Numbered from the stretch's first letter, positions 39,283-48,697 are shown. The stretch: DNA of 64,000 bases from Pseudomonas chlororaphis subsp. aurantiaca (GCF_013466605.1 NZ_CP059162.1:1178001-1242000), one strand, 5' to 3'. Numbers and translations: made by a program. Notes: generated from the letters alone by a model not told the origin.

Positions 39283-42200
39283 ATGCTTATGTTGCTGCGC
39301 CCGGTTTTCCGCACATTGATGGTTTTGGCGATGCTGTCTCTGGCCCCGTGCCTGATGGCGGCGCAGAACCTGCCCTTCAAGCTGGTGCCGGCCTTCGTCC
39401 AACTGCAACCGCTCACCCTGGCTCCGGCCGAACGGCAATGGCTGGCGGGCCGTGGCACCTTGAAGGTGGGCATTTCGATCGACGACTACCAGCCGATCGA
39501 CATCACCCGCGACCGCAACCGCTACCAGGGCATCAGCGCCGATTACCTGAGCCTGGTGGGCGAACGCCTGGGCGTGTCCCTGGAAGTCCTGGGGTTCTCC
39601 GAGCGCGAACAGGCGGTCGAGGCGCTGCGCACGGGGGCGATCGACATCCTGACCAGTGCCAACGGTTATGAGCGTGGCGCCGCGGGGCTGCATTTCTCCA
39701 GTGACTACATGCCCGACCGCGCGGTCGTGGTGGTGCGCCGGGACGAGGCGGAAATTCCCGAAGACCTGGCCGGCAAGAAAGTGGTGCTGCTGGAGGGCTA
39801 TGCGGACGCCAAGATCGCCCACGCCGCCTATCCCCACAGCCAGATCATTCTTTCGCCCAATCTGTACAGCGGCCTGGAAGCCCTGAAGCAGGGGGATGTC
39901 GATGCCTTTATCGGCAACGAGGTGATCGTCCGTGCCTACAAGGCGCTGCGCCCTTACCTGGGGTTGCAGGTCCGCACTGAAAGCCGGCTGCCGCCGATCG
40001 GCTTTGCCTTCGCCACGCGCCAGACCGACCCGCTGCTCGGCCGCCTGATCGAACGGGCGCTGCAAAGCATCGACGACTCCACGCACCGGGAGATCCTGGC
40101 CCGTTGGACCACCGGGCTGGGCGCCAGCACTGGCGATGAGCGGATCAAACTGAGCAAGGAGGAGCGTGCCTGGCTGCTCGAGCATCAGCATGTGGTAGTG
40201 GCTTCCCAGCAGTACCCACCCTACGTGTTCAAGGACAAGGACGGTCAGTGGACCGGGCTGAATATCGACCTGCTCAACCGCATCTCGAGAATGACCGGGC
40301 TGCAATTCGTCCAGGAGGAAACCTTCTCCACGGCCCACACCCTGGACCTGCTGCTCAAGGGCCGGGCCCAGATGAACACCACCTTGTCGGCCAACGATGA
40401 GCGCTGCGGCTTCCTCGATTTCACCCATGCCTTTGGCGGTTCGGCCTGGGTGTTCGTGGTCCGCGCCGACGACATCCAGCTCAATACCTTCAACCAACTG
40501 GCCGGCAAGGTGCTGGCGCTTCCGGCCAAGCATGCGCTGGAGAGTTACGTCCGGCAGAACTACCCGAAGGTCCACCTGCGTTTGGTCGACACCTACCTGG
40601 AGGCGCGGGCCCTGGTGGCCAGCGGCGAGGCCGACGCGACCATCCAGAACGAAGTCGAGGTGCAGGGCTACCCGGCGAACGGGCTGCGCATCGGTCGCAG
40701 CGTCGAGGGCAAGTGGTCGGCCGACGAATTGTCGGTGCGCCGGGACCAGCCCGAGCTGCTGAGCATTCTGAACAAGGCCCTGGAAGCTTTCCCGGTGGCC
40801 GAGCTCAGCGCCATCCGCCTGAAATGGCTGGGGGTGACGCCGGTGCCGGTGCCCATGTGGCAGCGGGTGCCGGTGTGGATCTACTGGGTCACCTTCACCG
40901 CGATTCTGTTCGGCCTGCTGTCCCTGGCCTGGAACACCCGGCTCAAGGGGCAGATCCGCCAACGCCTGCAAGCCGAGCAGCGCCTCAACGATCAGCTGGC
41001 GTTCAAGCGCGCCTTGCTCGACGGCATCCCCAACCCGATCTTCGTCCGCGACCTGGCCGGGCGCCTGATCACCTGCAACAAAAGCTATGAAACCCAGACC
41101 GGTATGCGTCTGGAACAGATCAAGGGGCTGTGCCTGACCGAGCTGGATGTGTTGCCCGAGGCCACGGCCCGGCAGTTGCACCATGAGTTCCTGGAGCAGC
41201 TGGAGTCCCAGGAGTCGGTATTCGTCGACCGGCAGATCGAATCCAGGAACGGCCCGGTGCAGGTCTATCAATGGACGGTGCCGTTCTACAGCGCCCAGGG
41301 CGAGTTGCAGGGGCTGCTGGGGGGCTGGATCGACATCACCGAGCGCAAGCGTCTCGAGGAAGAGCTGCTGGAGGCGCGTCGCGCCGCGGATCAGGCGAAC
41401 TACGCCAAGAGCGCCTTTCTCTCGACCCTGAGTCATGAGATTCGCACGCCGATGAACGCGATCATCGGTTTGCTGGAGCTGGAAAAGGAACAGGCGCGCC
41501 TGCGCGGCATGCCGTTTTCCGATGCCTTGCGCGTGGCTTATCAGTCGGCGCAGGAGCTGGTCGGCCTGATGGGCGACAACCTCGACCTGGCCAAGATCGA
41601 GGCCGGGCATATGCAACTGACGCCGCAGACCGTGGCCCTGCGAGGCTTCTTCGAAGACATACAGCAATTGTTCGAGGTCACCGCGCGCAACAAGGGGCTG
41701 CACCTGACCCTGGCCTTCGACAAGGCGGCGGACGGCTTCTACTGGCTCGACCCGTTGCGCCTGCGCCAGGTGCTGCACAACCTGCTGAGCAATGCCCTGA
41801 AGTTCACCCAGGTCGGCGAGGTGCGGGTATCCGTCGAGCGCCAGGCCGATGAGCATGGCGCCGACCGCTTGTGCATCAGCGTGGCCGACACCGGGCCAGG
41901 CATCAGTCCGGAGAAGCAGGCGAGCCTGTTCGATCCATTCATTCAGGCCCATGTGCAGACGACGCCGGAGCAGGGCGGAACCGGCCTGGGCCTGAGTATC
42001 TGCAAGCAACTGGTGGAGCTGATGGGCGGCCGCATTCTGCTGCAAAGCCAACCCGGCGCGGGGACCCGCGTGACCCTCGAGCTCTATCCGGAGCAAGTGG
42101 TCGAGGCTTTCAGCCAGTCGCCCCAGGTGACCAGCGAGCGTCCGCAGAGCCGTCGCATGTCGGTGCTGGTGGTCGACGACGTGCGGGCCAATCGCATGGT

Positions 42201-42864
42201 GCTCAGCCAGCAATTGATGTTCCTCGGGCACAAGGTGGTGGCGCTCGACAGCGCCGAGGCGGCGCTGGTGCGTTGGCAGGGCGAGGCGTTCGACCTGATG
42301 ATGACCGACTGCCACATGCCGGGCATGAGCGGTTATCAGCTGAGCGAAGCGATACGTGAGATCGAGGCCCGGGAAGGGCGTGACGCCTGCCCGCTGATTG
42401 GCTGCACCGCCAATGCCTTCGAGGATGAACAGCAGCGCTGCGAGCAGGCCGGCATGGACGAGCTGCTGGTCAAGCCAGTGACCCTGGACCGGCTGGCGCA
42501 GATGCTTGCGCGCTTCTTGCCGCGGCCATCCTTTGATATCCAGACCCTGCGCAGCATGACCCAGGCCGACGAGCCGATCCTGCAACGCATGCTGCGCGAG
42601 CTGTGGAGCAACCTGGGGCAGGAGCAGGTGGCCCTGGAGTCGGCGGTGCTGGAGCAGGACTGGGCGCGTATCGGCGCGTCCACGCACCGCCTCAAAGGGG
42701 TCTGCTGCCTGATCGACGCGCTGCCGCTGGCCCAGGTCTGCATCGACCTGGAGGCCGTCGCCCGGGCCCGCTCGACGGCGGTGCTGGCGGAGCACTGGCT
42801 GCGCCTGAAGGAGGCCATCGGCTGCTTGCGCAGCGATATCGAGCCGCACCTGGGTAGCGATTAA
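39283..42864 (+). CDS. Hybrid (BvgS/RocS-like) sensor histidine kinase
   Basis: A 1193-residue unorthodox sensor. A signal peptide (residues 1-26) is followed by two SBP3-like periplasmic domains (about 50-275 and 290-525). Then come a membrane segment near 529-550, a PAS domain (about 575-690), HisKA with the phospho-His in STLSHEIRTPMNAI (about His718), and an ATPase domain with NLLSNALKF and GGTGLGLSICKQL. A receiver domain has Asp in MMTDCHMPGMSG (about 1008), and a C-terminal Hpt has STHRLKGVC (about His1134). This is the BvgS/RocS1 layout. A REC-EAL gene follows 90 bases later and a NarL-type regulator is convergent with that, as in RocS-RocR-RocA1. The periplasmic ligand is unknown. 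Confidence 0.9.
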   Translation: MLMLLRPVFRTLMVLAMLSLAPCLMAAQNLPFKLVPAFVQLQPLTLAPAERQWLAGRGTLKVGISIDDYQPIDITRDRNRYQGISADYLSLVGERLGVSLEVLGFSEREQAVEALRTGAIDILTSANGYERGAAGLHFSSDYMPDRAVVVVRRDEAEIPEDLAGKKVVLLEGYADAKIAHAAYPHSQIILSPNLYSGLEALKQGDVDAFIGNEVIVRAYKALRPYLGLQVRTESRLPPIGFAFATRQTDPLLGRLIERALQSIDDSTHREILARWTTGLGASTGDERIKLSKEERAWLLEHQHVVVASQQYPPYVFKDKDGQWTGLNIDLLNRISRMTGLQFVQEETFSTAHTLDLLLKGRAQMNTTLSANDERCGFLDFTHAFGGSAWVFVVRADDIQLNTFNQLAGKVLALPAKHALESYVRQNYPKVHLRLVDTYLEARALVASGEADATIQNEVEVQGYPANGLRIGRSVEGKWSADELSVRRDQPELLSILNKALEAFPVAELSAIRLKWLGVTPVPVPMWQRVPVWIYWVTFTAILFGLLSLAWNTRLKGQIRQRLQAEQRLNDQLAFKRALLDGIPNPIFVRDLAGRLITCNKSYETQTGMRLEQIKGLCLTELDVLPEATARQLHHEFLEQLESQESVFVDRQIESRNGPVQVYQWTVPFYSAQGELQGLLGGWIDITERKRLEEELLEARRAADQANYAKSAFLSTLSHEIRTPMNAIIGLLELEKEQARLRGMPFSDALRVAYQSAQELVGLMGDNLDLAKIEAGHMQLTPQTVALRGFFEDIQQLFEVTARNKGLHLTLAFDKAADGFYWLDPLRLRQVLHNLLSNALKFTQVGEVRVSVERQADEHGADRLCISVADTGPGISPEKQASLFDPFIQAHVQTTPEQGGTGLGLSICKQLVELMGGRILLQSQPGAGTRVTLELYPEQVVEAFSQSPQVTSERPQSRRMSVLVVDDVRANRMVLSQQLMFLGHKVVALDSAEAALVRWQGEAFDLMMTDCHMPGMSGYQLSEAIREIEAREGRDACPLIGCTANAFEDEQQRCEQAGMDELLVKPVTLDRLAQMLARFLPRPSFDIQTLRSMTQADEPILQRMLRELWSNLGQEQVALESAVLEQDWARIGASTHRLKGVCCLIDALPLAQVCIDLEAVARARSTAVLAEHWLRLKEAIGCLRSDIEPHLGSD

Positions 42865-42954
42865 GACTTGTCTTATGGGGCGGCCTGCCCTCTGCGATTA
42901 ACGTACCGGCCCGCTGCGGATTCTCGCCGCTCTCGCCGTATCGGAGGTCGTTCC

Positions 42955-44199
42955 ATGCACTCGTTGAAAGTGCTCGTTCTTGAAGACAATTCGTTCCAGT
43001 TGATGGCCCTGCACCAGATGCTCAACGCCAATGGCGTGTTCAACGTGTTGAATGCCGAAAGCGTTGCCGCCGCCCGGCAATCCCTGGACAGCAAGGGGCC
43101 GGTGGACATCGCCATCTGCGATCTGTACCTGGAGCAGGCCGACGGCCTGGAGCTGATTCGTTACCTGGCGGATCAACAGCGGGCGAAGGCGCTGATCATT
43201 CTCAGCGACGCGCAAGCGGATGTCCGCGAAGGCGCCGCGGCCATGGCCCGGCAGCAGGGCCTGAATGTGCTGGGCTGTCTGCCCAAGCCGGCCTCGGTCA
43301 CCCTGGTCAATGAACTGCTGAGCCTGTACCAGCAATGTTTCGAGCCGGGCCCGCAAGCCTTGTCGCTGGCCCAGGTGCGCGAAACCCTGGCACTGGATGT
43401 ATTCCAGCCTGAGGTCCCGACCGCGGAGGAAGGGCAGGCGGCGGTACTGCGCCATGGGGTCGCGCACTTTCAGCCGGTAGTCAGCCAGGACGGCGAGGTC
43501 CAGGGCGTCGAGGCGCTGGCACGCTGGCAGCATCCGGAGCATGGCCTGATGCTGCCCGCCGAATTCCTGCCGGTGATCGAGTTCGCCGGGCTGGAAGAAG
43601 CCTTCACCTGGCTCATGCTGGAGCAGGCCATGCAGCTGTCGGCCGGGGTGCGCCTGGTCATGGGCCGTTCGCTGGCGATCTCGGTGAACATTCCGGTGGG
43701 CATGCTGGAATTGCCGAACTTCGCGCGTCAGCTGGAAGCCCTGCTGCGCCGTTTTGAAGTGCCGGCACGCCTGCTGACCCTGGAAATCGTCGAGACCACC
43801 GAGCTGCAAACCGATACCGCCCATGTCGAGGCCCTGCTGCGCCTGCGCATGATCGGTTGCAAGCTGTCGATTGGCGACTTCGGCACCGGTGGCACCAGCC
43901 TGCAGCGTCTGCTGGAGTTGCCGTTCACCGAGCTGAAGATCCCGCCGGCCTTTGTCTGCGGGCTGGCGGCCGATGAGCGCAAGTCGGCGGTGGTGGCCGG
44001 CGCCATGAGCATGGCCCGGCGCATGTCGCTGGGTTTGGTGCTGGCCGGTATCGAGAGCGCCGCCGACTATGAGGCGGCCAAACGGCTGGGGCAGGCGCGC
44101 CTGCAAGGCTGCTTCATCGCCGAACCCATGAGCGCAGTCGCCGTGCGTCAGTGGATCGCCCGGCGCGTGAGGGGCGACCTCGGCGAAGAGATGGGCTGA
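42955..44199 (+). CDS. REC-EAL response regulator with degenerate EAL site (RocR-like)
   Basis: A 414-residue protein: receiver domain (Asp56 in AICDLYLEQ, Lys111 in CLPKPAS) and EAL domain from about residue 165. Several EAL residues remain: Glu186 (VEALARW), Asn245 (ISVNIP), Glu280 (LEIVET), Asp308 and Lys328. But the first Asp of the DDFGTG box is Gly307 (SIGDFGTGGTSL), the loop Glu is Ala364 (VLAGIES), and the D of K-x-D is Pro330. These changes should abolish c-di-GMP hydrolysis, so it may bind the nucleotide or act only through phosphorylation. In P. aeruginosa RocR the same residues are intact. Confidence 0.85.
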   Translation: MHSLKVLVLEDNSFQLMALHQMLNANGVFNVLNAESVAAARQSLDSKGPVDIAICDLYLEQADGLELIRYLADQQRAKALIILSDAQADVREGAAAMARQQGLNVLGCLPKPASVTLVNELLSLYQQCFEPGPQALSLAQVRETLALDVFQPEVPTAEEGQAAVLRHGVAHFQPVVSQDGEVQGVEALARWQHPEHGLMLPAEFLPVIEFAGLEEAFTWLMLEQAMQLSAGVRLVMGRSLAISVNIPVGMLELPNFARQLEALLRRFEVPARLLTLEIVETTELQTDTAHVEALLRLRMIGCKLSIGDFGTGGTSLQRLLELPFTELKIPPAFVCGLAADERKSAVVAGAMSMARRMSLGLVLAGIESAADYEAAKRLGQARLQGCFIAEPMSAVAVRQWIARRVRGDLGEEMG

Positions 44200-44207
44200 G
44201 CCCGCGT

Positions 44208-44870
44208 TCAGGCCAGCCCGTGTTCCTGCACATAGATGTACAACGCCGCGGCGCTGGACAGGCCGAGCTTGCGCATCGCGCTGACCTTCTGGGTGCTGAC
44301 GGTCTTTTTGCTGCGACTGAGCTTGGCGGCGATTTCCCCGACCGTCAGTCCGGCCGCCAGCAGGCGGATCACTTCGAGCTCGCGGGGCGACAGCTGTTCC
44401 CCGGACAACAGGCGGTCCGGCCCGACCTCGCCCGCCAGGCTGAGGAGTTGCTGGATGGCCTGGGCGACGAACACCTTGTTCCGACGCACATGGCTGATCG
44501 CCGCCGGCAGTTCATCGGCCAGGCTGGCCTTGCTCAGCAGGCCCATGACGCCAAGGTCGAGAATCGAGCGGAACAGCCCGGCGTTGTTGAGCATGGTCAC
44601 CACCACGATCGGCAGCTCGGGGTGATGCCGGCGCAGTTGTTCGATCAGGCGCAGGCCATCGTTCTGCTGCTCTCCCGGCATCATGAAGTCGGTGACCAGG
44701 ACTTCGCAGGGACAGCTTTGCAGCAGTTCGCCGAGGGCGGTCGGGGAGCTGGCTTCGCCGACGATCTCCAGGTTGTCGTCGCGCTCCAGGACGGCCCGCA
44801 GGCCGATGAGAAAAATCGGGTGATCGTCAGCCAGGACGATCCGCAGTTTTTTAGTGGATGTTTGATTCAA
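44208..44870 (-). CDS. NarL/FixJ-family response regulator (RocA-like)
   Basis: A 220-residue regulator: receiver domain (VLADDHPIF, Asp in VLVTDFMMPGE, Lys in GLLSKASL) and a LuxR-type HTH (LSPRELEVIRLLAAGLTVGE, then SKKTVSTQKVSAMRKLGL). No ATG is available near the domain start. TTG at 44870 is chosen because GGAG sits six bases upstream and the product then begins MNQTSTKKLRIVLADD. It is convergent with the REC-EAL gene (8-base gap). It is the likely DNA-binding output of the sensor. Confidence 0.88.
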   Translation of the reverse strand: MNQTSTKKLRIVLADDHPIFLIGLRAVLERDDNLEIVGEASSPTALGELLQSCPCEVLVTDFMMPGEQQNDGLRLIEQLRRHHPELPIVVVTMLNNAGLFRSILDLGVMGLLSKASLADELPAAISHVRRNKVFVAQAIQQLLSLAGEVGPDRLLSGEQLSPRELEVIRLLAAGLTVGEIAAKLSRSKKTVSTQKVSAMRKLGLSSAAALYIYVQEHGLA

Positions 44871-44974
44871 GACTCGCTCCGGTGAGAAGGCAGCATTTCG
44901 GCCAGGCCCTGCAGCCGGGCAACCGTCATCGCTGCGCCGCCGGGCTTTGCCAACCGCTCGAGGAGAGGGCCCCC

Positions 44975-45157
44975 ATGGCCACAACCCCACCTGCCAGAAA
45001 GACCTGCGCAAGGCCTGAAAATCCGCCCCGGGAGCAGGTCGCGATGCCGGTTCGGATCGACCCTCGGCGCTACTCCTGCCAACAGGCGGTATCGCGCTAC
45101 AAGAAGGTCGAGGCGCTGATCGATCAGCCGGCACCGTCGCGTTCGTTTCTGGTTTGA
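44975..45157 (+). CDS. Possible small basic protein of unknown function
   Basis: A 60-codon frame with AGGAGAG at 44961-44967, well placed for the ATG. The product is rich in Arg, Pro and Lys (MATTPPARKTCARPENPP ...) and ends PAPSRSFLV. No family recognised. It is divergent from the NarL-type gene. It could be real or chance; the ribosome-binding site is the main support. Confidence 0.35.
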   Translation: MATTPPARKTCARPENPPREQVAMPVRIDPRRYSCQQAVSRYKKVEALIDQPAPSRSFLV

Positions 45158-45347
45158 AGTGCCGATTCTAGTCTGATACGGGCGGTTTTTTATCTGTCAT
45201 GTTTTGCGGGCATGCTGGATCAACTCAGGTCGGCAACCGCCAGCGGTTGCGAACTTTCTTCTCTGGGCGATGGTCACTTGAATGCCAGAAAGCTACCGGC
45301 ATTCGTGTATTCGAGCCTTTAATTCCAGCTATTGAGTGGTGATCGAG

Positions 45348-45632
45348 ATGGAAAGTATCAGCCTATTGTTGGGTGAAGCTTTGAGCCCGTATCAGGTAAC
45401 TCTGACCCCGCGCGCGCAAGGGGAATGCCTGGTGACCCTGAAGAATGCCTTGGGGGCCATCGTGGTCGAGCGTGAGTTCAACCAGGTCCAGTTGACCGAC
45501 AAGCGCCAGTTGACCGATGTCGTCGACGGCCTGCATCGCGATGTATTGATCGCCGAAGGTCGCCTGGAACCCTGTGTCATCGCGGCCTTGCGCAATGTGG
45601 CCCAGGAGAAGGCGTTCGACAGCGCCCGTTGA
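45348..45632 (+). CDS. DUF3509 family protein
   Basis: A 94-residue protein with MESISLLLGEALSPYQVTL and LTDKRQLTDVVDGLHRDVLI, matching my recollection of the DUF3509 family, which appears restricted mostly to Pseudomonas. Function unknown. GTG codons just upstream (45336, 45339) are alternatives to the ATG at 45348. A terminator-like hairpin lies downstream at 45751-45787. Confidence 0.8.
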   Translation: MESISLLLGEALSPYQVTLTPRAQGECLVTLKNALGAIVVEREFNQVQLTDKRQLTDVVDGLHRDVLIAEGRLEPCVIAALRNVAQEKAFDSAR

Positions 45633-45750
45633 TTGAAATTTTCGGGAACCTTCGCTTCAGCCCATCAGTCAGACCCTTGGCAACAGGATCGAGCATTGTG
45701 CTCCGGTGCTTGTCGCTTGTTGCACGGGTCTGGTTTCAGACCACGTTTAA

Positions 45751-45787
45751 CCCCGAGTCGTCTCCCCACTGCTCGGGGTTTCTTTTT
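45751..45787 (+). terminator. Terminator after the DUF3509 gene
   Basis: CCCCGAG, a 14-base loop, CTCGGGG, then TTTCTTTTT, 118 bases after the stop. Confidence 0.6.
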
Positions 45788-45798
45788 GCCCGGATTTT

Positions 45799-46668
45799 TT
45801 ATTGCTGCGGCGTGTCGCGGAAAAACGCCAGGGCATCGCTGCGGTACTGCTCGCGCAGCGATGGTTCCAGCCACTCGGTGTACAGCTCCAGCAAGCTGTG
45901 CGGGCGCAGTTCGAGCAGCGCCCGGTTGATGCGCTCCACCGCCTGCCGTCCCTGCGTTGTGTTCGAACAGCCGACGTTCACCGATTGATACTTGGGCATG
46001 CCCTGGATCGGGTAGAACTCCAGGTCGTTTGGATCGATCCCTTGCTGTTGCGCCTGGAAACGAATCTCCGGCTGGTAGCCGATCAGGGCTTTGAGGCGCC
46101 CACGCCTTTGCATCTGCAGCAGGTTGCCGATGGCGCTGTTGCCGTAGTGGGCCATCAGGGCTCCGGGCGGCGCCTGTGTGAGCAGGCTGTCGATCTGCTC
46201 GCCATAACTGCGCTCGGCCACCACGCCAACGCTGTGTGGCGCGCTGGCCAGGAGCGCGCGCAAGTCGATCTGGCCATCGTGGATAAACGGCTGCAAGCCG
46301 TCACTGTCTTTGCGGCGCACCGCCAGGCCGTTGCTGAACACGCGAAAACTGGTGATGGAAAACGCGATCCACTGCGCCCGTGGCAGGTTGAACATCAGCG
46401 CCGGGTCGCAGACGAAGGGGTGCTCCCGGAGCATCTGCATGCCCCGGGCGCGGTTGACGTGCACGATCTGGTGGTCGTACTCCGGCAGGCTGGCCATCAG
46501 CACAGGCAAGGCCTGGTCGATCACCCCCCGGCCTTTTTGCGGGCCTTCGAAAATCGTCGTTGGCGGCAGGTCGCGCAGGATCCAGACCAATGTGTCCCTG
46601 GCCTGGCTGACCTGGGGCCAGGTGCCGAGCGCCAGCAACATGAAAAACAAACGTATCCCGCGAATCAT
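45799..46668 (-). CDS. Periplasmic substrate-binding-like protein (TIGR02285-type)
   Basis: A 289-residue protein with a signal peptide (MIRGIRLFFMLLALGTWPQV). The mature part resembles the SBP3 superfamily: DTLVWILRDLPPTTIFEGPQ, PEYDHQIVHVNRARGMQML, and VSFSITSFR-like strands. I take it to be a TIGR02285-type protein. No ABC permease or ATPase is nearby, so a sensory or accessory role is possible. ATG at 46668 fits the signal peptide; ATG at 46692 is an alternative. Confidence 0.7.
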   Translation of the reverse strand: MIRGIRLFFMLLALGTWPQVSQARDTLVWILRDLPPTTIFEGPQKGRGVIDQALPVLMASLPEYDHQIVHVNRARGMQMLREHPFVCDPALMFNLPRAQWIAFSITSFRVFSNGLAVRRKDSDGLQPFIHDGQIDLRALLASAPHSVGVVAERSYGEQIDSLLTQAPPGALMAHYGNSAIGNLLQMQRRGRLKALIGYQPEIRFQAQQQGIDPNDLEFYPIQGMPKYQSVNVGCSNTTQGRQAVERINRALLELRPHSLLELYTEWLEPSLREQYRSDALAFFRDTPQQ

Positions 46669-46747
46669 TCGCCCGCCACTGCTGGGGTTCATCAGGCTGC
46701 TGATCCTTGTCGGAAAAACTCTCATTGTCGCGAAATCGTGTGCAACG

Positions 46748-47947
46748 CTAGATCGCACCGCTGTCACGCAGGTTTTTGATCTGCTGGTTGTCGTAACCCA
46801 GGGCGCCCAGCACCTGGGCATTGTGTTCGCCGAGCGCGGGGCCGACCCATTCGGACGAGCCCGGGGTGTCCGAGAGTTTCGGCACGATGCCGGGCATCTT
46901 GAATGCCTTGCCGTCCGGCAGCTTGGCCTGGAGGAACATTTCCCGGGCGAGAAACTGCGGATCGCTGAACATGTCCTCGGCGCTGAAGATGCGGCTGGCG
47001 GGGACTTCCGCCTGGTTCAGCGATTCGAGCACGCGCTCCAGCGGCAGCGAGTTGACCCAGCGATCGATGACCCCGTACAGCTCGTCGCGCCGGCTGTCGC
47101 GACCGTCGTTGCTGGCCAGGGCCGGGTCGTTGGCCAGGTCGTCGCGGCCGATCACCTGCATGAAGCGCTTGAAGATCGCATCGCCGTTGGCGCCGATCTG
47201 CACGTGCTTGCCATCGGCGCTGGTGTGAATGGAGGAGGGCGTAATGCCGGGCATGATGTTGCCGGTGCGCTCGCGGATGAAACCGAAGACGTCGAACTCC
47301 GGGACCATGCTTTCCATCATGGCGAAGATCGCTTCGTACAGCGCCACGTCCACCACCTGGCCCTGGCCGCCGTTGACCTCGCGGTGCCGCAGGGCCATCA
47401 GCGCGCCGATCACACCCCACAGGGCGGCAATCGAGTCGCCGATGGAAATGCCGGTGCGCACCGGCGGACGGTCCTCGAAACCGGTGATGTAGCGCAGCCC
47501 GCCCATGGACTCGCCGACCGCGCCGAACCCGGGCTGGTCCTTCATCGGCCCGGTCTGGCCGAAGCCGGACAGGCGCACCATCACCAGCTTGGGGTTGAGG
47601 GCATGCAAGGTGTCCCAGCCCAGGCCGAGTTTTTCCAGGACCCCGGGGCGGAAGTTCTCGATCAGGATGTCGGCCTCCGCCAACAGCTTCTTCAGCACCT
47701 CCAGGCCGTCCGGGTGCTTGAGGTTCAGGGTCAGGGACTTTTTGTTGCGCGCCTGGACGAACCACCACAGCGACGTGCCTTCATACAGCTTGCGCCACTT
47801 GCGCAGCGGGTCGCCGCCATCGGGCGATTCGACCTTGACCACCTCGGCGCCGAATTCGGCGCAGATGCGCGAGGCGAACGGGCCGGCGATCAGGGTGCCG
47901 AGTTCGACGACTTTCAGGCCGGCAAGGGGTTTGGCAGTAAGCGGCAT
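46748..47947 (-). CDS. Class III (CaiB/BaiF) CoA-transferase
   Basis: A 399-residue protein with LAGLKVVELGTLIAGPFASR at the N-terminus, VVKVESPDGGDPLRKWR, and the family body LKLLAEADILIENFRPGVLEKLGL, VMVRLSGFGQTGP, PGFGAVGESMGGLRYITG. It transfers CoA between carboxylates. The acids are not identifiable; formyl-CoA, succinyl-CoA:glutarate and similar enzymes share these motifs. It is divergent from yaeQ. Confidence 0.88.
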   Translation of the reverse strand: MPLTAKPLAGLKVVELGTLIAGPFASRICAEFGAEVVKVESPDGGDPLRKWRKLYEGTSLWWFVQARNKKSLTLNLKHPDGLEVLKKLLAEADILIENFRPGVLEKLGLGWDTLHALNPKLVMVRLSGFGQTGPMKDQPGFGAVGESMGGLRYITGFEDRPPVRTGISIGDSIAALWGVIGALMALRHREVNGGQGQVVDVALYEAIFAMMESMVPEFDVFGFIRERTGNIMPGITPSSIHTSADGKHVQIGANGDAIFKRFMQVIGRDDLANDPALASNDGRDSRRDELYGVIDRWVNSLPLERVLESLNQAEVPASRIFSAEDMFSDPQFLAREMFLQAKLPDGKAFKMPGIVPKLSDTPGSSEWVGPALGEHNAQVLGALGYDNQQIKNLRDSGAI

Positions 47948-48096
47948 GGAAGATCCTTGTAGGACAAAGATTGGACGGTAGAGCGTTTTAACATAGCCCG
48001 GCGCTCCCTCGCCAAAGGATGATGGTGCGCGATTCGTGGATTGGCCCGTGCATCGGTTAGACTTGCCGCCTTTCCTCGTATCAAGAAGCCCCGTCC

Positions 48097-48636
48097 ATGG
48101 CCCAGCCGTCTACCACCTACAAGTTTGAATTGAACCTGACTGACCTCGATCGCGGGGTGTACGAAAGCGTCAAGCAAACCATCGCCCGCCATCCGTCGGA
48201 AACCGAAGAGCGCATGACCGTGCGCCTGCTGGCCTACGCCCTTTGGTACAACGAACACCTGTCGTTCGGTCGTGGCCTGTCGGAAGTGGATGAGCCGGCC
48301 CTGTGGGAAAAAAGCCTGGACGACCGTGTGCTGCACTGGATCGAAGTCGGCCAGCCGGACGCCGAGCGCCTGACCTGGTGCTCGCGCCGTACCGAGCGCA
48401 CCAGCCTGCTGGCCTATGGCAGCCTGCGCGTGTGGCAGACCCGGGTGGTGGACGCGGTGAAGAACCTGAAGAACCTCAATATCGCTGGCGTACCCCAGGA
48501 CGTCCTGGAAGTCCTGGCCAAGGACATGCCGCGCGTTATCAAGTGGGACGTGATGATCAGCGAAGGCACGATCTTCGTCACCGACGATCGTGGCCAGCAC
48601 GAAGTCCAGCTGGAATGGCTGTTGGGCGAACGCTGA
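48097..48636 (+). CDS. yaeQ: YaeQ family protein
   Basis: A 179-residue protein with TYKFELNLTDLDRGVYES, RHPSETEERMTVRLLAYALW and VIKWDVMISEGTIFVTDD. YaeQ has a nuclease-like fold related to restriction enzymes, but no proven activity. It precedes recJ by 61 bases. Confidence 0.9.
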   Translation: MAQPSTTYKFELNLTDLDRGVYESVKQTIARHPSETEERMTVRLLAYALWYNEHLSFGRGLSEVDEPALWEKSLDDRVLHWIEVGQPDAERLTWCSRRTERTSLLAYGSLRVWQTRVVDAVKNLKNLNIAGVPQDVLEVLAKDMPRVIKWDVMISEGTIFVTDDRGQHEVQLEWLLGER

Positions 48637-48697
48637 TTTCGTTCCGCCGCGCTGTTTCGCTGTATCCCCCGTATCGAAGAGAAGCTTCTGTCACCCC

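Noticed and set aside
39217..42849. A 1210-codon minus-strand frame opposite the sensor kinase
   Set aside because: The sensor kinase on the plus strand has clear domains; the opposite frame has none.
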